The notes under the pieces: generated by a model
What the model saw: only the letters and a program-made list of their open reading frames with translations
What the model was told of the DNA's origin: nothing
The model's database searches: none
Part shown: positions 22,794 through 34,260 of the stretch, piece after piece
Numbering within the stretch: position 1 is the first letter of the stretch
Layout of the letters: each line of letters begins with the position of its first letter
Position numbers and translations under genes: made by a program
Source of the DNA: Symbiodinium kawagutii
Taxonomy: Eukaryota > Sar > Dinophyceae > Suessiales > Symbiodiniaceae
Length of the DNA: 64,000 bases
Assembly: GCA_009767595.1 (NCBI GenBank)
Contig: VSDK01024169.1
Location: forward strand, 442,051 to 506,050
Direction of reading: 5' to 3'

Positions 22794-23285
22794 CTGGACA
22801 TATCAACTTTATTCCACACCTGTTCAGGCCCTTGTCGCCATCATGAAAACGGTGATGATCGTTCGCTCGTTTCTCACGGTTGTGTGCACCTTCTCAAATA
22901 GATATTAAATACAAAAAATAGTTAGACAAAGACAATTTCAAATATAAAAAATGACACCTGCTATGACCAAAACCTCCAAGTAAAGGTTTTGAATGGATGC
23001 TAACCTGAGATGGCTCTGCGAAAGCCAAAACCTGCATCGCGCAAGCTTGCGCAAGCCTTCGCGAAAGGCACAGAGAGAAGAAGTTTTCGCGAAAGCAAAT
23101 TCAGATGATTGTAGTTTGGGGAGGAGTAAGCTCCGCGAAAGCAGAACGTACAAAATCCCTTCCCCGTACGGTAAAACCTTGCGAGTGCAAGCATCGTGTG
23201 AGCGTCGCGCAGATATCCAAAAAGTATAGTGGGATTAATGAAGGGTTTCGGGACCTGGCATCTGTTGCTCAAGGAACTCAGCAAC

Positions 23286-23433
23286 CGGAGTCCGGCCGGC
23301 ACAGCCCCCAACATGGCCACCAGGCCACTGACGACATCTGTCGCTTGAAGATGTCAGCCACTTCGCCACGGGCGCCAGATGCATAGCCCAGGCGGTACTT
23401 TCCTTGGGGCAGGGAACTCATTCCCAGGTCCAT
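23286..23433 (-). CDS. candidate exon, unknown protein
   Basis: 49 codons plus one base from GTACATAG to CCG|GTTGCTGAG: MDLGMSSLPQGKYRLGYASG, ARGEVADIFKRQMSSVAWWP, CWGLCRPDS. It could start at its ATG, or follow a signal-peptide-like frame upstream (MARLVLLLLLIC at about 23574). I do not lean on that, because hydrophobic ATG frames also occur inside a proven intron here. Confidence 0.55.
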
Positions 23434-23812
23434 CTATGTACAGATCGTATGGTATATACGTTGACTATGATTAAGAGTGATTCATAACAGGGGACTAATC
23501 AGAAGCAACAATCTTATAGTGATTATTGCTGCATATCAGAAGCAACAATAGGACTAGCCTAGCCATCGTCGAGCACGGCTCGAAACAGCGGCGAATCATG
23601 GCGGGTTTCAATCCCCACAGCTCGCAGTCAGCTCTTGGAGGTGGTGCAACCAGGCAAACGTGGCAACCCGGACTTTGCCAGGGAATGGGTAAAGCCAAGC
23701 GTGGGGAAAAGATGGCGGGCCGTAACAAGAATGGTCAAACAACAAAGTTTGTTGTCACTCAAATGATGTCCTCCTTCCATCCGGCCCTGCTCAAAATAGG
23801 ATTATTCAAATG

Positions 23813-24423
23813 TCAGGGGCTGACAATGTTCCAACAATACTCATATTCCTCTTGTAGGTGTAAGGTAGGAGCATAGACTGTATCGGTGTCTACACATAAG
23901 TTCAATCTGTCTACGGTATATCCGCCAGAAAAATGGTTCATCCACATGTTCCCATCATATACATTGGCCATAAGACAAAACCCATCTATCATATCCCGTG
24001 AAAGCATCTGGTTGGTTGCAGGTTTCCTGCCGATATCATTGATGAGCTGGTGATCAACAGCAACCACAAATCGGAGGTTCACTACCCCTGGGCTGGGTTT
24101 TATCTAATCGCCAGCATTCTTCGGCCGCGATGGGATGGATTATTCATCTCCGCTACAAATTGCAGGAGCGGCATTGCGGCCAAGGAATGGTAAATGTATC
24201 CAGTGCCAACATACAGTACCAGAAAGTTGTTTCTGGAGATTGCTGCATGCGCTTCATTGTCAATGCAGAATAGTTGCGCAACTTGGCTGTAACGCCTCTT
24301 CCAGTAAACCATACGATTTGTGAGGGACGCTGGGAAGACTGAGACTGACTGAAGGTAGGGGCGATCGAGGTTGCTTCTCCATGGGGCAGCGCAACGAAAA
24401 GAGCTGATGATGCCTCTTACCAA
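23813..24423 (-). CDS. long protein-like frames, possible decayed element or two exons
   Basis: A 107-codon frame (YSQVAQLFCIDNEAHAAISR, LLQFVAEMNNPSHRGRRM) ends at 24100. An 89-codon frame (VVAVDHQLINDIGRKPATN, DMIDGFCLMANVYDGNMWMN, VDRLNLCVDTDTVYAPTLH) starts from 24087. Only about 30 bp separate them, with a frame change, so decay of one ORF is as likely as splicing. Third-codon positions are more AT-rich than in neighbouring exons. The IDNEA segment faintly recalls the dNEA motif of element RNase H domains. Confidence 0.4.
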
Positions 24424-24766
24424 CCAGTCTTAATCTGGCTACGGTACTTGCCTAAAAAATCATCAATCTTGGAGATCTATACTCATTGCTTGTATCCAAT
24501 ACAATACTGAACATATCACCAATCCTTTGCTAGGATTTTGGCTTGCTTATGTATATGTACATATGTGTGTACATGTGTAAATATACATGCATATATGTAT
24601 ATATGTCCACAGAAAGAGATTGCCCAAGAGTACCACTGGCCCACACTGGGTCGAAGTCAAATGAACCAACATCCAACTCAACGGGTGGCAACAACAGGAG
24701 CGAGAGGAAATGGATCCGTTACCAACCGTCCAAAGGGGATATGTTGTGGTTGGTTGTTGACTCAAC

Positions 24767-24910
24767 CAATTCGATCAGCGCCTGACAGGGCCGAGCCGGC
24801 CCCCATATAACCGATGCCAGGACACTGTAGTCTGCTCGATATCTGTTAATCTCAGTTCGTTTGCTGTCGCTCAAGTGCTTGAAGAGCGGAGCATCCATCG
24901 GGGCATCCAC
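24767..24910 (-). CDS. candidate exon, unknown protein
   Basis: Exactly 48 codons between GTGGCTCAG and TTG|GTTGAGTC: VDAPMDAPLFKHLSDSKRTE, INRYRADYSVLASVIWGPAR, PCQALIEL. One of the best-bordered exons in the window. Family not recognised. Confidence 0.6.
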
Positions 24911-25008
24911 CTGAGCCACGCTGAGAGTTGCAACTGCCAGGGTCTGGGGATTCCTTGGTTGACCGTGCCATCCTGGGAAAATCCTGTGTGACAATGTCCT
25001 TATGATCC

Positions 25009-25132
25009 TGGACGACTGGTGTTCAGAACTGCGAAGGGACGGCAGTGAGGTGGTTGCTGTGGAAGGGTCGCAGTCAAAATCGTTCGGTGGCAAAAACCAT
25101 CCGTTCTGAACGTAGGCAGCCATCAATTCCAA
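25009..25132 (-). CDS. candidate exon, unknown protein
   Basis: Reads LMAAYVQNGWFLPPNDFDCD then PSTATTSLPSLRSSEHQSS. In the same frame as the 24767-24910 exon with no stop between, so the two may be one exon or two separated by a phase-neutral intron. An ATG opens it; initiation is possible but unproven. Confidence 0.4.
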
Positions 25133-25952
25133 ACAAGATCATAGATGTAAACGCATGAGCTAAGGATTCATCCATCAGAAAGCAATTTCACCAAGCGTCC
25201 TTCTTGTCAGGAGGTGTCAGTCATTCCTGAAAGCAGGATCGCAATGGGAAATACGGCCATTGGGGACAACCCTCAAATGCACACACATAACCGACATAAC
25301 CCAAACAAAAAAAGAGGCAAAAACAAAATATCAAAAGGCTACCAAACCAAACCACGTCTAAGCAAAAGGTGTTGACCAAATAGGACTAGAAAGATTTGGA
25401 AAACCATGTTTCTCTTAGCCTTGCGGGACCTGCTATAGATTTTTTCTGACTAGCATGATCAAGTGAGATTCAACTGTTTTTCACCAGAACAACCACCTGA
25501 CTTTTGGAATCGCTTCATTAAAAAACTCAAACATTTTATCCCTATCCCTCTGCTTGTGTGCAAACATACATATACATGCATGTGTGTTTCAAGGCCGATA
25601 TGTATGTGAATATATGTGTATATATATATATAGAGATATATATATATGAAGAAATACATAGATAGATATATATATATATATACAAAAATATACATATACA
25701 CATATATTTCACCATTTAGGCTGACTACGCACACCCCATCCATGAACGGATAAAATCCCTACCTGCTTGTTGGTGACACACTCCACATTTTCCTGATGGG
25801 ATTCCCAATTGAAATGTTATTGTCATCCACCCCTCAAAACTGGTGTGGTATGGTACGGTATCGTATAGTACGGCATGGCATTGCTTTCTTGCAGCCAGCA
25901 CAGAGACAGTACGTCGCAGCCGCTTGCAACAAAGGATTCGCTTTGCAACAAA

Positions 25953-27073
25953 CTAATTAAAGGCAAAGTCTGGTCCCATCACACTAGTCTTATCCGTAGC
26001 CGCTTGCAACAAGATCTGAACCACAGACATCACATCCAGGGGAGGAACGTCAGGTGCAGTCGGGGTAAGGGAGGAGGAGAGCCAGACATGGAATGCTCCA
26101 GCCAACATCGCGTTGAGAGCGGCTGGATATTCTTTCAGCTTCGCAGTTGCCCAAGCTTTGTCGGTTCGACCCATCTTCTATGGGGCCGGAGGGTGATTGG
26201 TGACGTGGTAGTCCTTGCCGAACTCGGTGAGGTCCACGCAGTGGCTGCCCATCAACGTTGTTGGCTTCGGAGAGGGTGCTCCGCAGAAGCCCTGAAACAC
26301 GTGGTAGGTTTCACATCGTGAAGGCCCATGAGAATCCGTGGGATGACCAGACGCCAAATAGAAGGAGCATTGGGGTGATGCTGTTCATCCGGAGGCGCCG
26401 GGTGTTCAATGACACTCCACTTGCCCCTGCTCCACAACACGAAGTGGGAAGCCAAGGCGAAGAAAAGGAGCCCGTTGGCAACGTAAACCTGTCGCGCTTC
26501 TTTGAATAGCAAAGAGGAGAAACCCCACGGGGTATCTCGGTTCCTCAGTGGCCTTGGGCCTTCATGGTTTTCATACCACCGCTCTGGGGCCACAGACCAA
26601 CTTTCGCAGGGCGGACCTGCTAGAAGCCCATCAACCGCTCCATCCCACATGGCGGATAGCCACAGGCGTCGCACCGAAGGGTCCAAACAGTTGCAATGTC
26701 CAGAGACACGATGATCGGGGTAGGCAGAGCCGACCAATCCAACTTCTCGATCGCCTCGTGGAAGTCCATGGGTCGCCTGCGGCCACTATAAAGATGTAGA
26801 ACCAGAGAGCGGCCAGAACGAAGACTGGGCTGTGGAGATGCAATGGGCAGGGGGGTCATGAGGAGCCGCTCCAGCCGGTCCAGCACGGAGGTCGGCTGGG
26901 GGGGAAGCGTTGCCCGGTAGAACCAGAGAGCGGCCAGAACGAAGACTGGGCTGTGGAGATGCAATGGGCAGGGGGGTCATGAGGAGCCGCTCCAGCCGGT
27001 CAAGCACGGAGGTCGGCTGTGGGGGAAGCGTTGCCTGGGCAATCAAATCAGGACACAACCATGAAAAGGTCAA
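25953..27073 (-). mobile_element. decayed dinoflagellate element ORF with methyltransferase-like motifs
   Basis: Minus frames in order: SLRSGRSLVLHLYSGRRRP and TPIIVSLDIA (about 26.82-26.69 kb). After a frameshift near 26697 come CLDPSVRRLWLSAMWDGAVD, GLLAGPPCESWSVAPERWY, GPRPLRNRDTPWGFSSLLF, WSVIEHPAPPDEQ and PSIWRLVIP. After another frame change come TLMGSHCVDLTEFGKDYHV, an in-frame TAG, then GRTDKAWATAKLKEYPAALN. The order SG.., V.S.DI, GPPC, IEHP resembles motifs I, II, IV and VI of C5-cytosine methyltransferases, an inference. I recall such ORFs as abundant in Symbiodiniaceae genomes. Two frameshifts, a stop and an internal duplication show it is dead. Confidence 0.6.
26796..27037. repeat. 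121-bp tandem duplication inside the decayed element
   Basis: 26796-26916 and 26917-27037 are nearly identical, both starting GTAGAACCAGAGAGCGGCCA. They duplicate the stretch encoding LLMTPLPIASPQPSLRSGRS. Confidence 0.9.
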
Positions 27074-27258
27074 ACGCTGTGTGGCAAGGTCAATGACTGC
27101 ACGCCAGGAGCTTCATCTGGGCTCTGGTCAATTGTTGGCCATTTGCCATTTGTTTGATCATGTCCTTCATCTCCTTCATGCCAGGCCCCCACCATGTGTA
27201 GAGGAGGACGACGCTGTAGACTCCCAAGGCAATGTGACCTTTTTTCCATCGAAGCCGG

Positions 27259-27470
27259 TCACTTCTTTCCTTCTTTGGGAGCATCTTTGGGCTTTTTGGG
27301 GGGATACTTGCTCTGAGCAGGAGGCCAAGCATCTGACAGGCGCCGCCATCTCCAAGGCGTGCGGGAATCGCTCCATTGGTTCCAGTCTGCCATCAGTTCC
27401 CGATAGCGTGGTCTGGAATGGTGCTTCTCTAGTTCTTGGGCCCTCAAAGCCAACTGCTCCTCGAATTTGC
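27259..27470 (-). CDS. candidate terminal exon, basic C-terminus
   Basis: After CTTTCTGGAG^GC: KFEEQLALRAQELEKHHSRP, RYRELMADWNQWSDSRTPWR, then a lysine-rich end KYPPKKPKDAPKEGKK and TGA. A coiled-coil-like helix followed by a basic tail. A further minus frame at 27090-27260 (GHIALGVYSVVLLYTWWGP then KEMKDMIKQMANGQQL) overlaps its end in another phase and may be a broken continuation. Confidence 0.45.
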
Positions 27471-27762
27471 CTCCAGAAAGCCGTACTTTGCAGATGGTTG
27501 CGCGCACCCGATGGCGCGCACGTCGAGCGTGCCGGTGTCCAGCTGGCGATCGGTGGATATTCGCAATGGCACTGGGGCGCCAAAAAGGCTATCCGGGATG
27601 GCTACCAGTTTTCCTTTTGAGCCCTATGCCCGTATGCTTGGACTGGCCCCTCCTCCAAAGGTTTGCTTGAGTGCGAAACCTTGATTCCACACGGGCGTGA
27701 ACCAGAAACAACCCATCCATCGCTCCGCTCGTCACAAGTCACCCCGACAACGGAAGGCTAAC

Positions 27763-27985
27763 TTCAGTATCGGGAGTCTCAGTCGTTAAGAACGACTTCA
27801 GGATTTGCCGGTTTCGAAGTTCTTTTGTGATTCGATGGACCAAAGGCATGTCACACCGAACTCCACGGAAGTACTCAAAGGTTTCCTGGATTGCTGCGAG
27901 TACCACCGGTCTTGTGAGGTTCCACTGATCGTGGAGCACGCGAAATTCAGCAGCTCCATAGGTCGGGGACGCGATATAAAATGCA
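27763..27985 (-). CDS. candidate exon, unknown protein
   Basis: Reads GAAEFRVLHDQWNLTRPVVL, AAIQETFEYFRGVRCDMPLV and HRITKELRNRQILKSFLTTE up to a GAA|GTTAGC donor. Mixed charged and hydrophobic, helical. The right border is uncertain because the frame runs on without an obvious acceptor. Confidence 0.5.
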
Positions 27986-28545
27986 CCCAGAACGTGAAAA
28001 TACGTATATATGTGTATGCACTGTGTGTGTGAATGCATGTCCATGTATCTATACATACCTCTTTACCGTGTATATGCGTAAAGGAATCGTTCTATATATA
28101 TATATATACACATACAAATGGCTGTCCAAAGACTGGGCAAACACAGCGAGCCACCAATGGTTTGTTGGTTGACTAATATTTTGGGGAGGGCGAAACTCAC
28201 CACCAAGCAGGAAGCATCTGATGGGCAAATCTGATCCGGGAAGTAATCGACACCAGCTACTGATTGGGTGGTTCGTCAGACCGACTCTGTGGCAGTTTTG
28301 TTTAATATACTGGGCAAAACAAAAAATTGTAAAAAGCCACCAAGTAGCAGTTGTTCAAGCATTATTTTTGGTTATTATCCCCTATTGTAAACCATCACAA
28401 ACAACTGTACATCCTATCAAACCCTATGAAACCCTATAAAACCCTCTTCAAACCTTATGAAATCTCTACAAAACCCTATCACCCATTACAACTACCCACC
28501 CTTGCCACCTGCTCGTAGACATTCTCCCCGTGGGAGTAACCTCAC

Positions 28546-28687
28546 AACTGTGTGGCAGTCACAGTCACTGCAGTTCACAAATGGCGACACCTCAACGAAT
28601 CCATTCACCCAAATGCGAAACACCCACCCACACAAATCCTCGTTGAGATCTGTGCACCTATACATTCTGCAGCCATTTTTAGGGAGT
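28546..28687 (-). CDS. cysteine-rich candidate exon
   Basis: From TTGTGTCAG to GTT|GTGAGG: 47 codons with eight Cys, GCRMYRCTDLNEDLCGWVFR then NGFVEVSPFVNCSDCDCHTV. Cys density suggests a secreted or luminal domain. Strong donor. Confidence 0.55.
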
Positions 28688-28834
28688 CTGACACAAGGGG
28701 GAAATTTGACACCAGCCAACCCACTTCGGGCCATGGCTGGCCGTTTGGCCGGTTGGGTAACCACCCATCCTGACCTGGACATGGCGTACATCAACAATGA
28801 GTGGTCTCTCTGCGTTTCTCAACGCTGAGAACAA

Positions 28835-29083
28835 TCATGTTTGAGTGGTAAGTGGAGAAATCTCAAGCATACCTTGACATTCGATCACGTATTGCCCGAT
28901 AGATGTGGAATATATAGCTACTAAGACTAAGATGATGGCATGCTCGGAGCTATATACTAGTTCCCATTTTTGCAGGTCTTGCTTGGGTTTGATAACACTT
29001 TTGTACCCCACAGGCGAGTGGCTGCGTCGTTTGACTACATCAATTCTCGATATGGGTGTTTGATCCTGATTGATACAACGCAC
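28835..29083 (-). CDS. possible exon, unknown
   Basis: 82-codon frame with RIDVVKRRSHSPVGYKSVIK and QDLQKWELVYSSEHAI. Borders not fixed; composition close to background. Confidence 0.3.
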   Translation of the reverse strand: MRCINQDQTPISRIDVVKRRSHSPVGYKSVIKPKQDLQKWELVYSSEHAIILVLVAIYSTSIGQYVIECQGMLEISPLTTQT

Positions 29084-29436
29084 GAATGACTATATGGCGA
29101 TATAGTATTGAAAATGCCATCGTGCATTTATGCAAGATGCCTCCGTGTGCATGTATATCTACCGTTCATGAATGAAACCGGGTCTCTGACAAAACAAGAC
29201 CTCAACATTTGGCACACAGTCCAGGTTTGCTTTCACAGAAATGCATGGCTGCAAATTCAGACCGGTACAGAAATGTCAGCACATGTACCCAAGGACTCAT
29301 GTCATCCTGTTAGTATTCCTCACTTTTTGTTGGCTGTCAAGCTTTGAGACTCGCCGACAGAGAGCGTTGAAATCTCACGGGACAACCAGATGTATAATTT
29401 CATCTGCACGTGTTTTGTGAATGGCGGTAGCCACAC

Positions 29437-29561
29437 CTCTCGTTGAGACTTGTCCAACACGGATGGTGTCAGCCGAAGAAGGCAACAGTCGGTGCCCGTA
29501 GCAAAATCGAAACATCACAGCCAGGTGTATGAGGTTGTCGATGCCCACATAATAAGCAAGC
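29437..29561 (-). CDS. candidate exon, possible membrane segment
   Basis: From TTCTTTAAG^G to AGAG|GTGTGGC: 41 codons, LAYYVGIDNLIHLAVMFRFC, YGHRLLPSSADTIRVGQVST, R. The first half is hydrophobic enough for a membrane helix. Not recognised. Confidence 0.55.
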
Positions 29562-30184
29562 CTTAAAGAAGAAGCTTGGAAATACATATAAGTTAAACGA
29601 TTGCTATCAGTCTATCAGATGCTTATACCTACAGAAGGATGATCACCTTTACAAGTTGTTGGAGTTACCTGTCACTTACAAACCAAGTTTTCCTAGCACT
29701 GGTTGGTACTCTACGCCCATACATAAGCCTGTCTGTTTCATTGCGGTACGCCTACCACTGATACTTCCAAAAATTCCTTCTCAAATATAATGGCTGTTTA
29801 GAGAATTTGAGAGTCCCAGATCCTAGCCGTCACAAAGAGTATAAGACAGGCATCGTAGGATATAAATCTTATTGACATGCTGTGTCCTCACGATAGGGGT
29901 ACCCCCAAAACCATCTGTTTTTTTGATCATTCGGAGTAATAGACCATCCCTTTGCGGGGGCCCAACATTTTGAGAAACACGCAGTTGTTTATGCCATTAT
30001 TCTTGGTCATTGTCCCCGTGATTAACCACTCATAAGGCCAGTTATAAAGGTAATATAACCCCTACATCAGTCATTCTTATCAACCATTCTTGTTGGTGAT
30101 ATTCCCTATTATCAACCACTACTTGTGGTTATAACCACCAACCATCAACCAGATCATGGTTCGACTTCGATTCCTAGTGCATAC

Positions 30185-30237
30185 CTCTCACGACCAGGAC
30201 ACCAAGGCGATAGGCGCGGATCTTCATGCGGTAATTC
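30185..30237 (-). CDS. candidate exon, unknown protein
   Basis: From GCCCTAG^G to GAGAG|GTATGC, both good: NYRMKIRAYRLGVLVVR. The frame upstream of the acceptor is hydrophobic (SPFLACFVAALG) in another phase. Confidence 0.5.
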
Positions 30238-30914
30238 CTAGGGCGGCCACGAAGCAAGCCAGGAATGGTGACAGAATCAGTTCACTCTTTACCATCAACA
30301 AACGGAACAAGGAAATGTACTGATGAATATCTGTATTTAGAAATGTATGTATATGTATATATGTACTAAGAGATGTATACGTATACATATTTTCTATTTA
30401 CTGTACTTGAATCGTAGATCAAAAATAGACGAAACCAATTTAGCAAGTGGAAACAATCAAGAACAGCAAGTGTTGACGGTTGGTAGGCGACCAACCTTCT
30501 GATTGATCGTTTTTTGCAAGCATTGTCCCGCATTCTGGGCACATTCAAGTATAAAAATAGGCTTGAAGAAAACAAGTTTGACAAATGATTCTTGATCTTA
30601 TTACACGCGAATGTGAATGTCAAATGTATGTATTGAAAATACATTATTCTTATTTCTTCATCTTTGATAATGAATTATACGACAAATGGAAGAAATGACT
30701 AGATTTTTAACATTCTATGTTCAAAACAAAAAATCAAAAGTAATGTATGTCATAACAAACTGTAGGAACTTCGAATACTAAAGTGATAACAACAAATAAA
30801 GGGAAATAGACTTGCTTGATAATAGGAAATTCTGATTAAGTTACAATACGCAGGATGTTAAAGAATCTAAGGTCATCGTCATCATACCAATTATTTGTTG
30901 ATATGGCTGTGGGT

Positions 30915-31170
30915 CGAAAGGGTGTTGTTCGGATCGGCATGGCAGGATCGGAATGGAGTTGTTCGGATCGGCATGGCAGGATCGGAATGGAGTTGTTCGG
31001 ATCGGCATGGCAGGATCGGCATGGCAGGGCGCGGCATGAACCATACCATCCCGACCATCCCGACCATCCCGACCATCCCGACCATCCCCACCATCCCGAC
31101 CACCCCGACCATCCCGACCATCCCGACCATCCCCACCATCCCGACCATCCCGACCATCCCGACCAGCCCT
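30915..31170. repeat. GTTCGGATCGGCATGGCAGG repeat and CCATCCCGA minisatellite
   Basis: Three copies of a 34-bp unit with GTTCGGATCGGCATGGCAGG, then about 14 copies of the 9-mer CCATCCCGA with C/G variants. The same 9-mer returns at 34.29-34.65 kb, on the other side of the satellite block. Confidence 0.9.
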
Positions 31171-31179
31171 AGGCAGTGT

Positions 31180-31530
31180 TCTTTTCAGTTTTTAACGGGA
31201 GGTCTAAAAGAACAACCCTCCTTGGGGGTGAGATCAGCCCAACATGGCCGCAACATGAGCCCAAATAATGCCAAGTAGGCCCAACACAACACAACAAAGG
31301 CTCAAAACTGGCCCAACAAGATAGGTCCCAAAAACAACCTAAACCGGCTGTACTTTTAGGTCATTAACGCAAGGTCTGAAAGAACAACCCTTTTTGGGAT
31401 TGAGATCAGCCCAACATGGCCGCAACATGAGCCCAAATAACGCCAAGTAGGCAAAACCCAGCACAACAAAGGCTCAAAACTGACCCAACATAGTCTCAAG
31501 ATAGGTCCCAAAAACAACCGTGTTGAATTG
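31180..31530. repeat. direct duplication of about 170 bp
   Basis: Two copies of a unit containing GAGATCAGCCCAACATGGCC, CAACATGAGCCCAAATAA and AAGATAGGTCCCAAAAACAA. Confidence 0.85.
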
Positions 31531-31560
31531 CGTTGTGACCATGTGATAGGATGGCAACTT
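31350..31560. other. no gene seen
   Basis: Second copy of the 170-bp duplication, leading directly into the 20-bp satellite. Nothing coding is supported from about 30.25 to 35.40 kb. Confidence 0.7.
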
Positions 31561-31639
31561 CTATGAAACGATGACAACTTCTCTGAAACGATGACGGCTT
31601 CTTTGATACGATGACACCTCTATGAATCGACGACAACTT

Positions 31640-34045
31640 CTATGATATGTGGCCTGTGAAGCCATTGTCACATTTCTTACGGAAGCAGGTAAGCACGAAC
31701 GTTATTAGGTGGCCCTGTGATACAATAACAACTTCTATGCAACGACGGCTACTTTTTTGAAACCATGACAACTTGTATGATACGATGACAACTTCTCTGA
31801 AACGATGACGGCTTCTTTGATACGATGACACCTCTATGAATCGACGACAACTTCTATGATATGTGGCCTGTGAAGCCATTGTCACATTTCTTACGGAAGC
31901 AGGTAAGCACGAACGTTATTAGGTGGCCCTGTGATACGATGGCAACTTCTCTGAAATGATGGCAACTTTTATGAACCGATGACACTTGCTTTGATACGAT
32001 GACACCTCTATGAATCGACGACAACTTCTATGATATGTGGCCTGTGAAGCCATTGTCACATTTCTTACGGAAGCAGGTAAGCACGAACGTTATTAGTTGG
32101 CCCAGTGATACGACAACTTCTCTGAAACAAACACAACTTCTTCGAAAAGAAAACAATTTCTTTGAAACGGTGACAGTTTCTTGGATACGTGGCCGTTAAA
32201 GCCAGAAGAGCTATTCTCTTGGGAGCAAGTAAGTAAGCGCCAACAAATTAGGTGGCCCTGTGATACAATAACAACTTCTATGAAACGACGGCTACTTTTT
32301 TGAAACCATGACAACTTGTTTGATACGATGACAACTTTTCTGAAAAGATGACAACTTCTATGATTGGTGGCCAGTAAAGCGAACTTTGCATTTCTTTTCG
32401 AAGCGAGTAAACACGAACGTTATTAGGTGGCCCTGTGATACAATGACAACTTCTCTGAAACGATGACAACTTTTATAATTTGTGGTTTGCGAAGCCATTG
32501 TCGCATTTCTTACGCAAGCAGGTAAACACGAACGTTATTAGTTGGCCCTGTGATACGATGACAACTTCCCTGAAACAATGACAACTTCTCTGAAACGATG
32601 ACATTTTCTTTGAATCTGTGACAGGACAACTTTTGCGAAACGATCACAACTTCTCTGAAACGATGACGACTTTTACCAATTGTGGCCAGTGGAACCATAC
32701 TCGCAATTCTGACGCAAGCAGGTAAACACGAACGTTATTAGGTAGCCCTGTGATATGATGGCAACTTCTCTGAAACGAGGACAATTTCTCTCAAACAATG
32801 ACAACATTTTTGATACGATGACAACTTCGCTGAAACGATGGCAACTTCTTGATATGTGGTCTGCGAAGCAAGATTTGCAATTCATTTCGAAACAAGTAAA
32901 CACGAACGTTAGTAGGCGTCCCTGTGATACAATGACAACTTCGATGCCGTGCGCAATCTAAAAGATTTGCAATGCCCGTTGAAGAAAATAAACACGAACG
33001 TTTTTAAGCGCCCCTGCGATACAATGACAACTTCTCTGCTACGATGACGCCTTCTTTGGTACGATGACAACTTCTCTGAAAAAATGACAACTTCCATGAT
33101 TGGTGGCCGGTAAAGCAAAATTTGCATTTCTTTTCGAAGCAAGTAAACACGAACGTGATTAGATGGCCCTGTGATATGATGGCAACTTCTCTGAAAGATG
33201 ACAACTTCTCTCAAACGATGACAACTTCTATAACATGTGGCCTGTGAAGCAAGATTTGCAATTCGTATCGAAACAAGTAAACACCAACGTTATTAGGTGC
33301 CCCTGTGATACAATGACAACTTCTCTGAAACGATGACAACTTGTTTGATACGATGACTCTGACAACTTCTCTGAAACGAAAAAATTGGATTTGTGGCCAT
33401 TGCAACAAGATTTGCAATTCTTTTGGAAGGAGGTAGACAAGAACATCAGTAGGTGGCCCTGTGATACGATGACAACTTCCCTGAAACTATGGCAACTTCT
33501 TTGAAACCATGACAACTTCGTCGATACGATGACAACTTCTCTGAAAAGATGACAACTTCTATGATTGGTGGCCAGTAAAGCAAACTTTGCATTTCTTTTC
33601 GAAGCGAGTAAACACGAACGTTATTAGGTGGCCCTGTGATACAATGACAACTTCTCTGAAACGATGACAACTGCTCTAGAACGATGACAACGTTCTGTGA
33701 AACGATGACAACTTCTGCGAAACGATGACAACTTCTTTGAAACGATGACCACTTCTACCATATGTGGCCAGTAAAGCCATAGCCGCAATTCTTATGGAGG
33801 CAAGTAAACACGAAGGTTCTTAGGTGGCTCTGTGATATGATGGCAACTTCTGTGAAACGATGACAACTTCTCTCCAATGATGACAACTTCTATGATGTGT
33901 GGCCAGTAAAGCCATATTTGCAATTCTCTTGGAAGCAGGTAAACACGAACGGTATTAGGTGGCCCTGTGATACGGTGACAACTTCTCTGAAACAATGACA
34001 ACTTCTGTGAAGCGATGACAACTTCAATGATATGTGCATGAAAAT
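31640..34045. repeat. nested satellite array: 20-bp subrepeat plus a 75-bp spacer
   Basis: About 15 units, spaced roughly 90-215 bp. Each unit has 2-6 copies of a 20-mer like GAAACGATGACAACTTCTCT, followed by a conserved spacer with GTGGCC.GT.AAGCCA, then GAAGCAGGTAAACACGAACG, then TTATTAGGTGGCCCTGTGAT. Three successive units near 31.63-32.10 kb are almost identical, so there was recent local duplication. Confidence 0.9.
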
Positions 34046-34140
34046 CATTCGTGCATGAATCGGGGAAATACGTGTGCATGAATCCGGGAAAAAAACATCT
34101 GATGAACAGCTGATGTTCCATCTACTCTTCTCCACTTTTC

Positions 34141-34260
34141 TGTGCTCTTATCTTTTCTACTCTTGTCTTCTCTACTATTCTCTTCTCTACTCTCCTCTAC
34201 TTTTCTCTACTCTACCCTAATCTTCTCTTCTCTAGTCTTCTCTTCTCCATTCTATCCCCT
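34141..34260. repeat. TCTTCTCTACT pyrimidine-rich tract
   Basis: Degenerate repeats of CTCTTCTCTACT and CTCTACTTTT between the 20-bp satellite block and the CCATCCCGA arrays. Confidence 0.8.

Noticed and set aside
26910..27620. 236-codon plus ORF
   Set aside because: Antisense shadow of the dead element and neighbouring minus frames, inflated by the 121-bp duplication.
28400..28490. AAACCCTATGAAACCCTATA stretch as interstitial telomere repeat
   Set aside because: The period is about 10 bp and irregular, not the 7-bp TTTAGGG repeat; more likely a degenerate local repeat.
30855..31278. ORFs rich in HPDHPDHP or IPTIPT, also at 34232-34829
   Set aside because: Products of the CCATCCCGA minisatellite.
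31356..34135. Many 62-109-codon minus ORFs with SFQRSCHRI-type repeats
   Set aside because: Frames of the 20-bp satellite; no conserved full frame across units.
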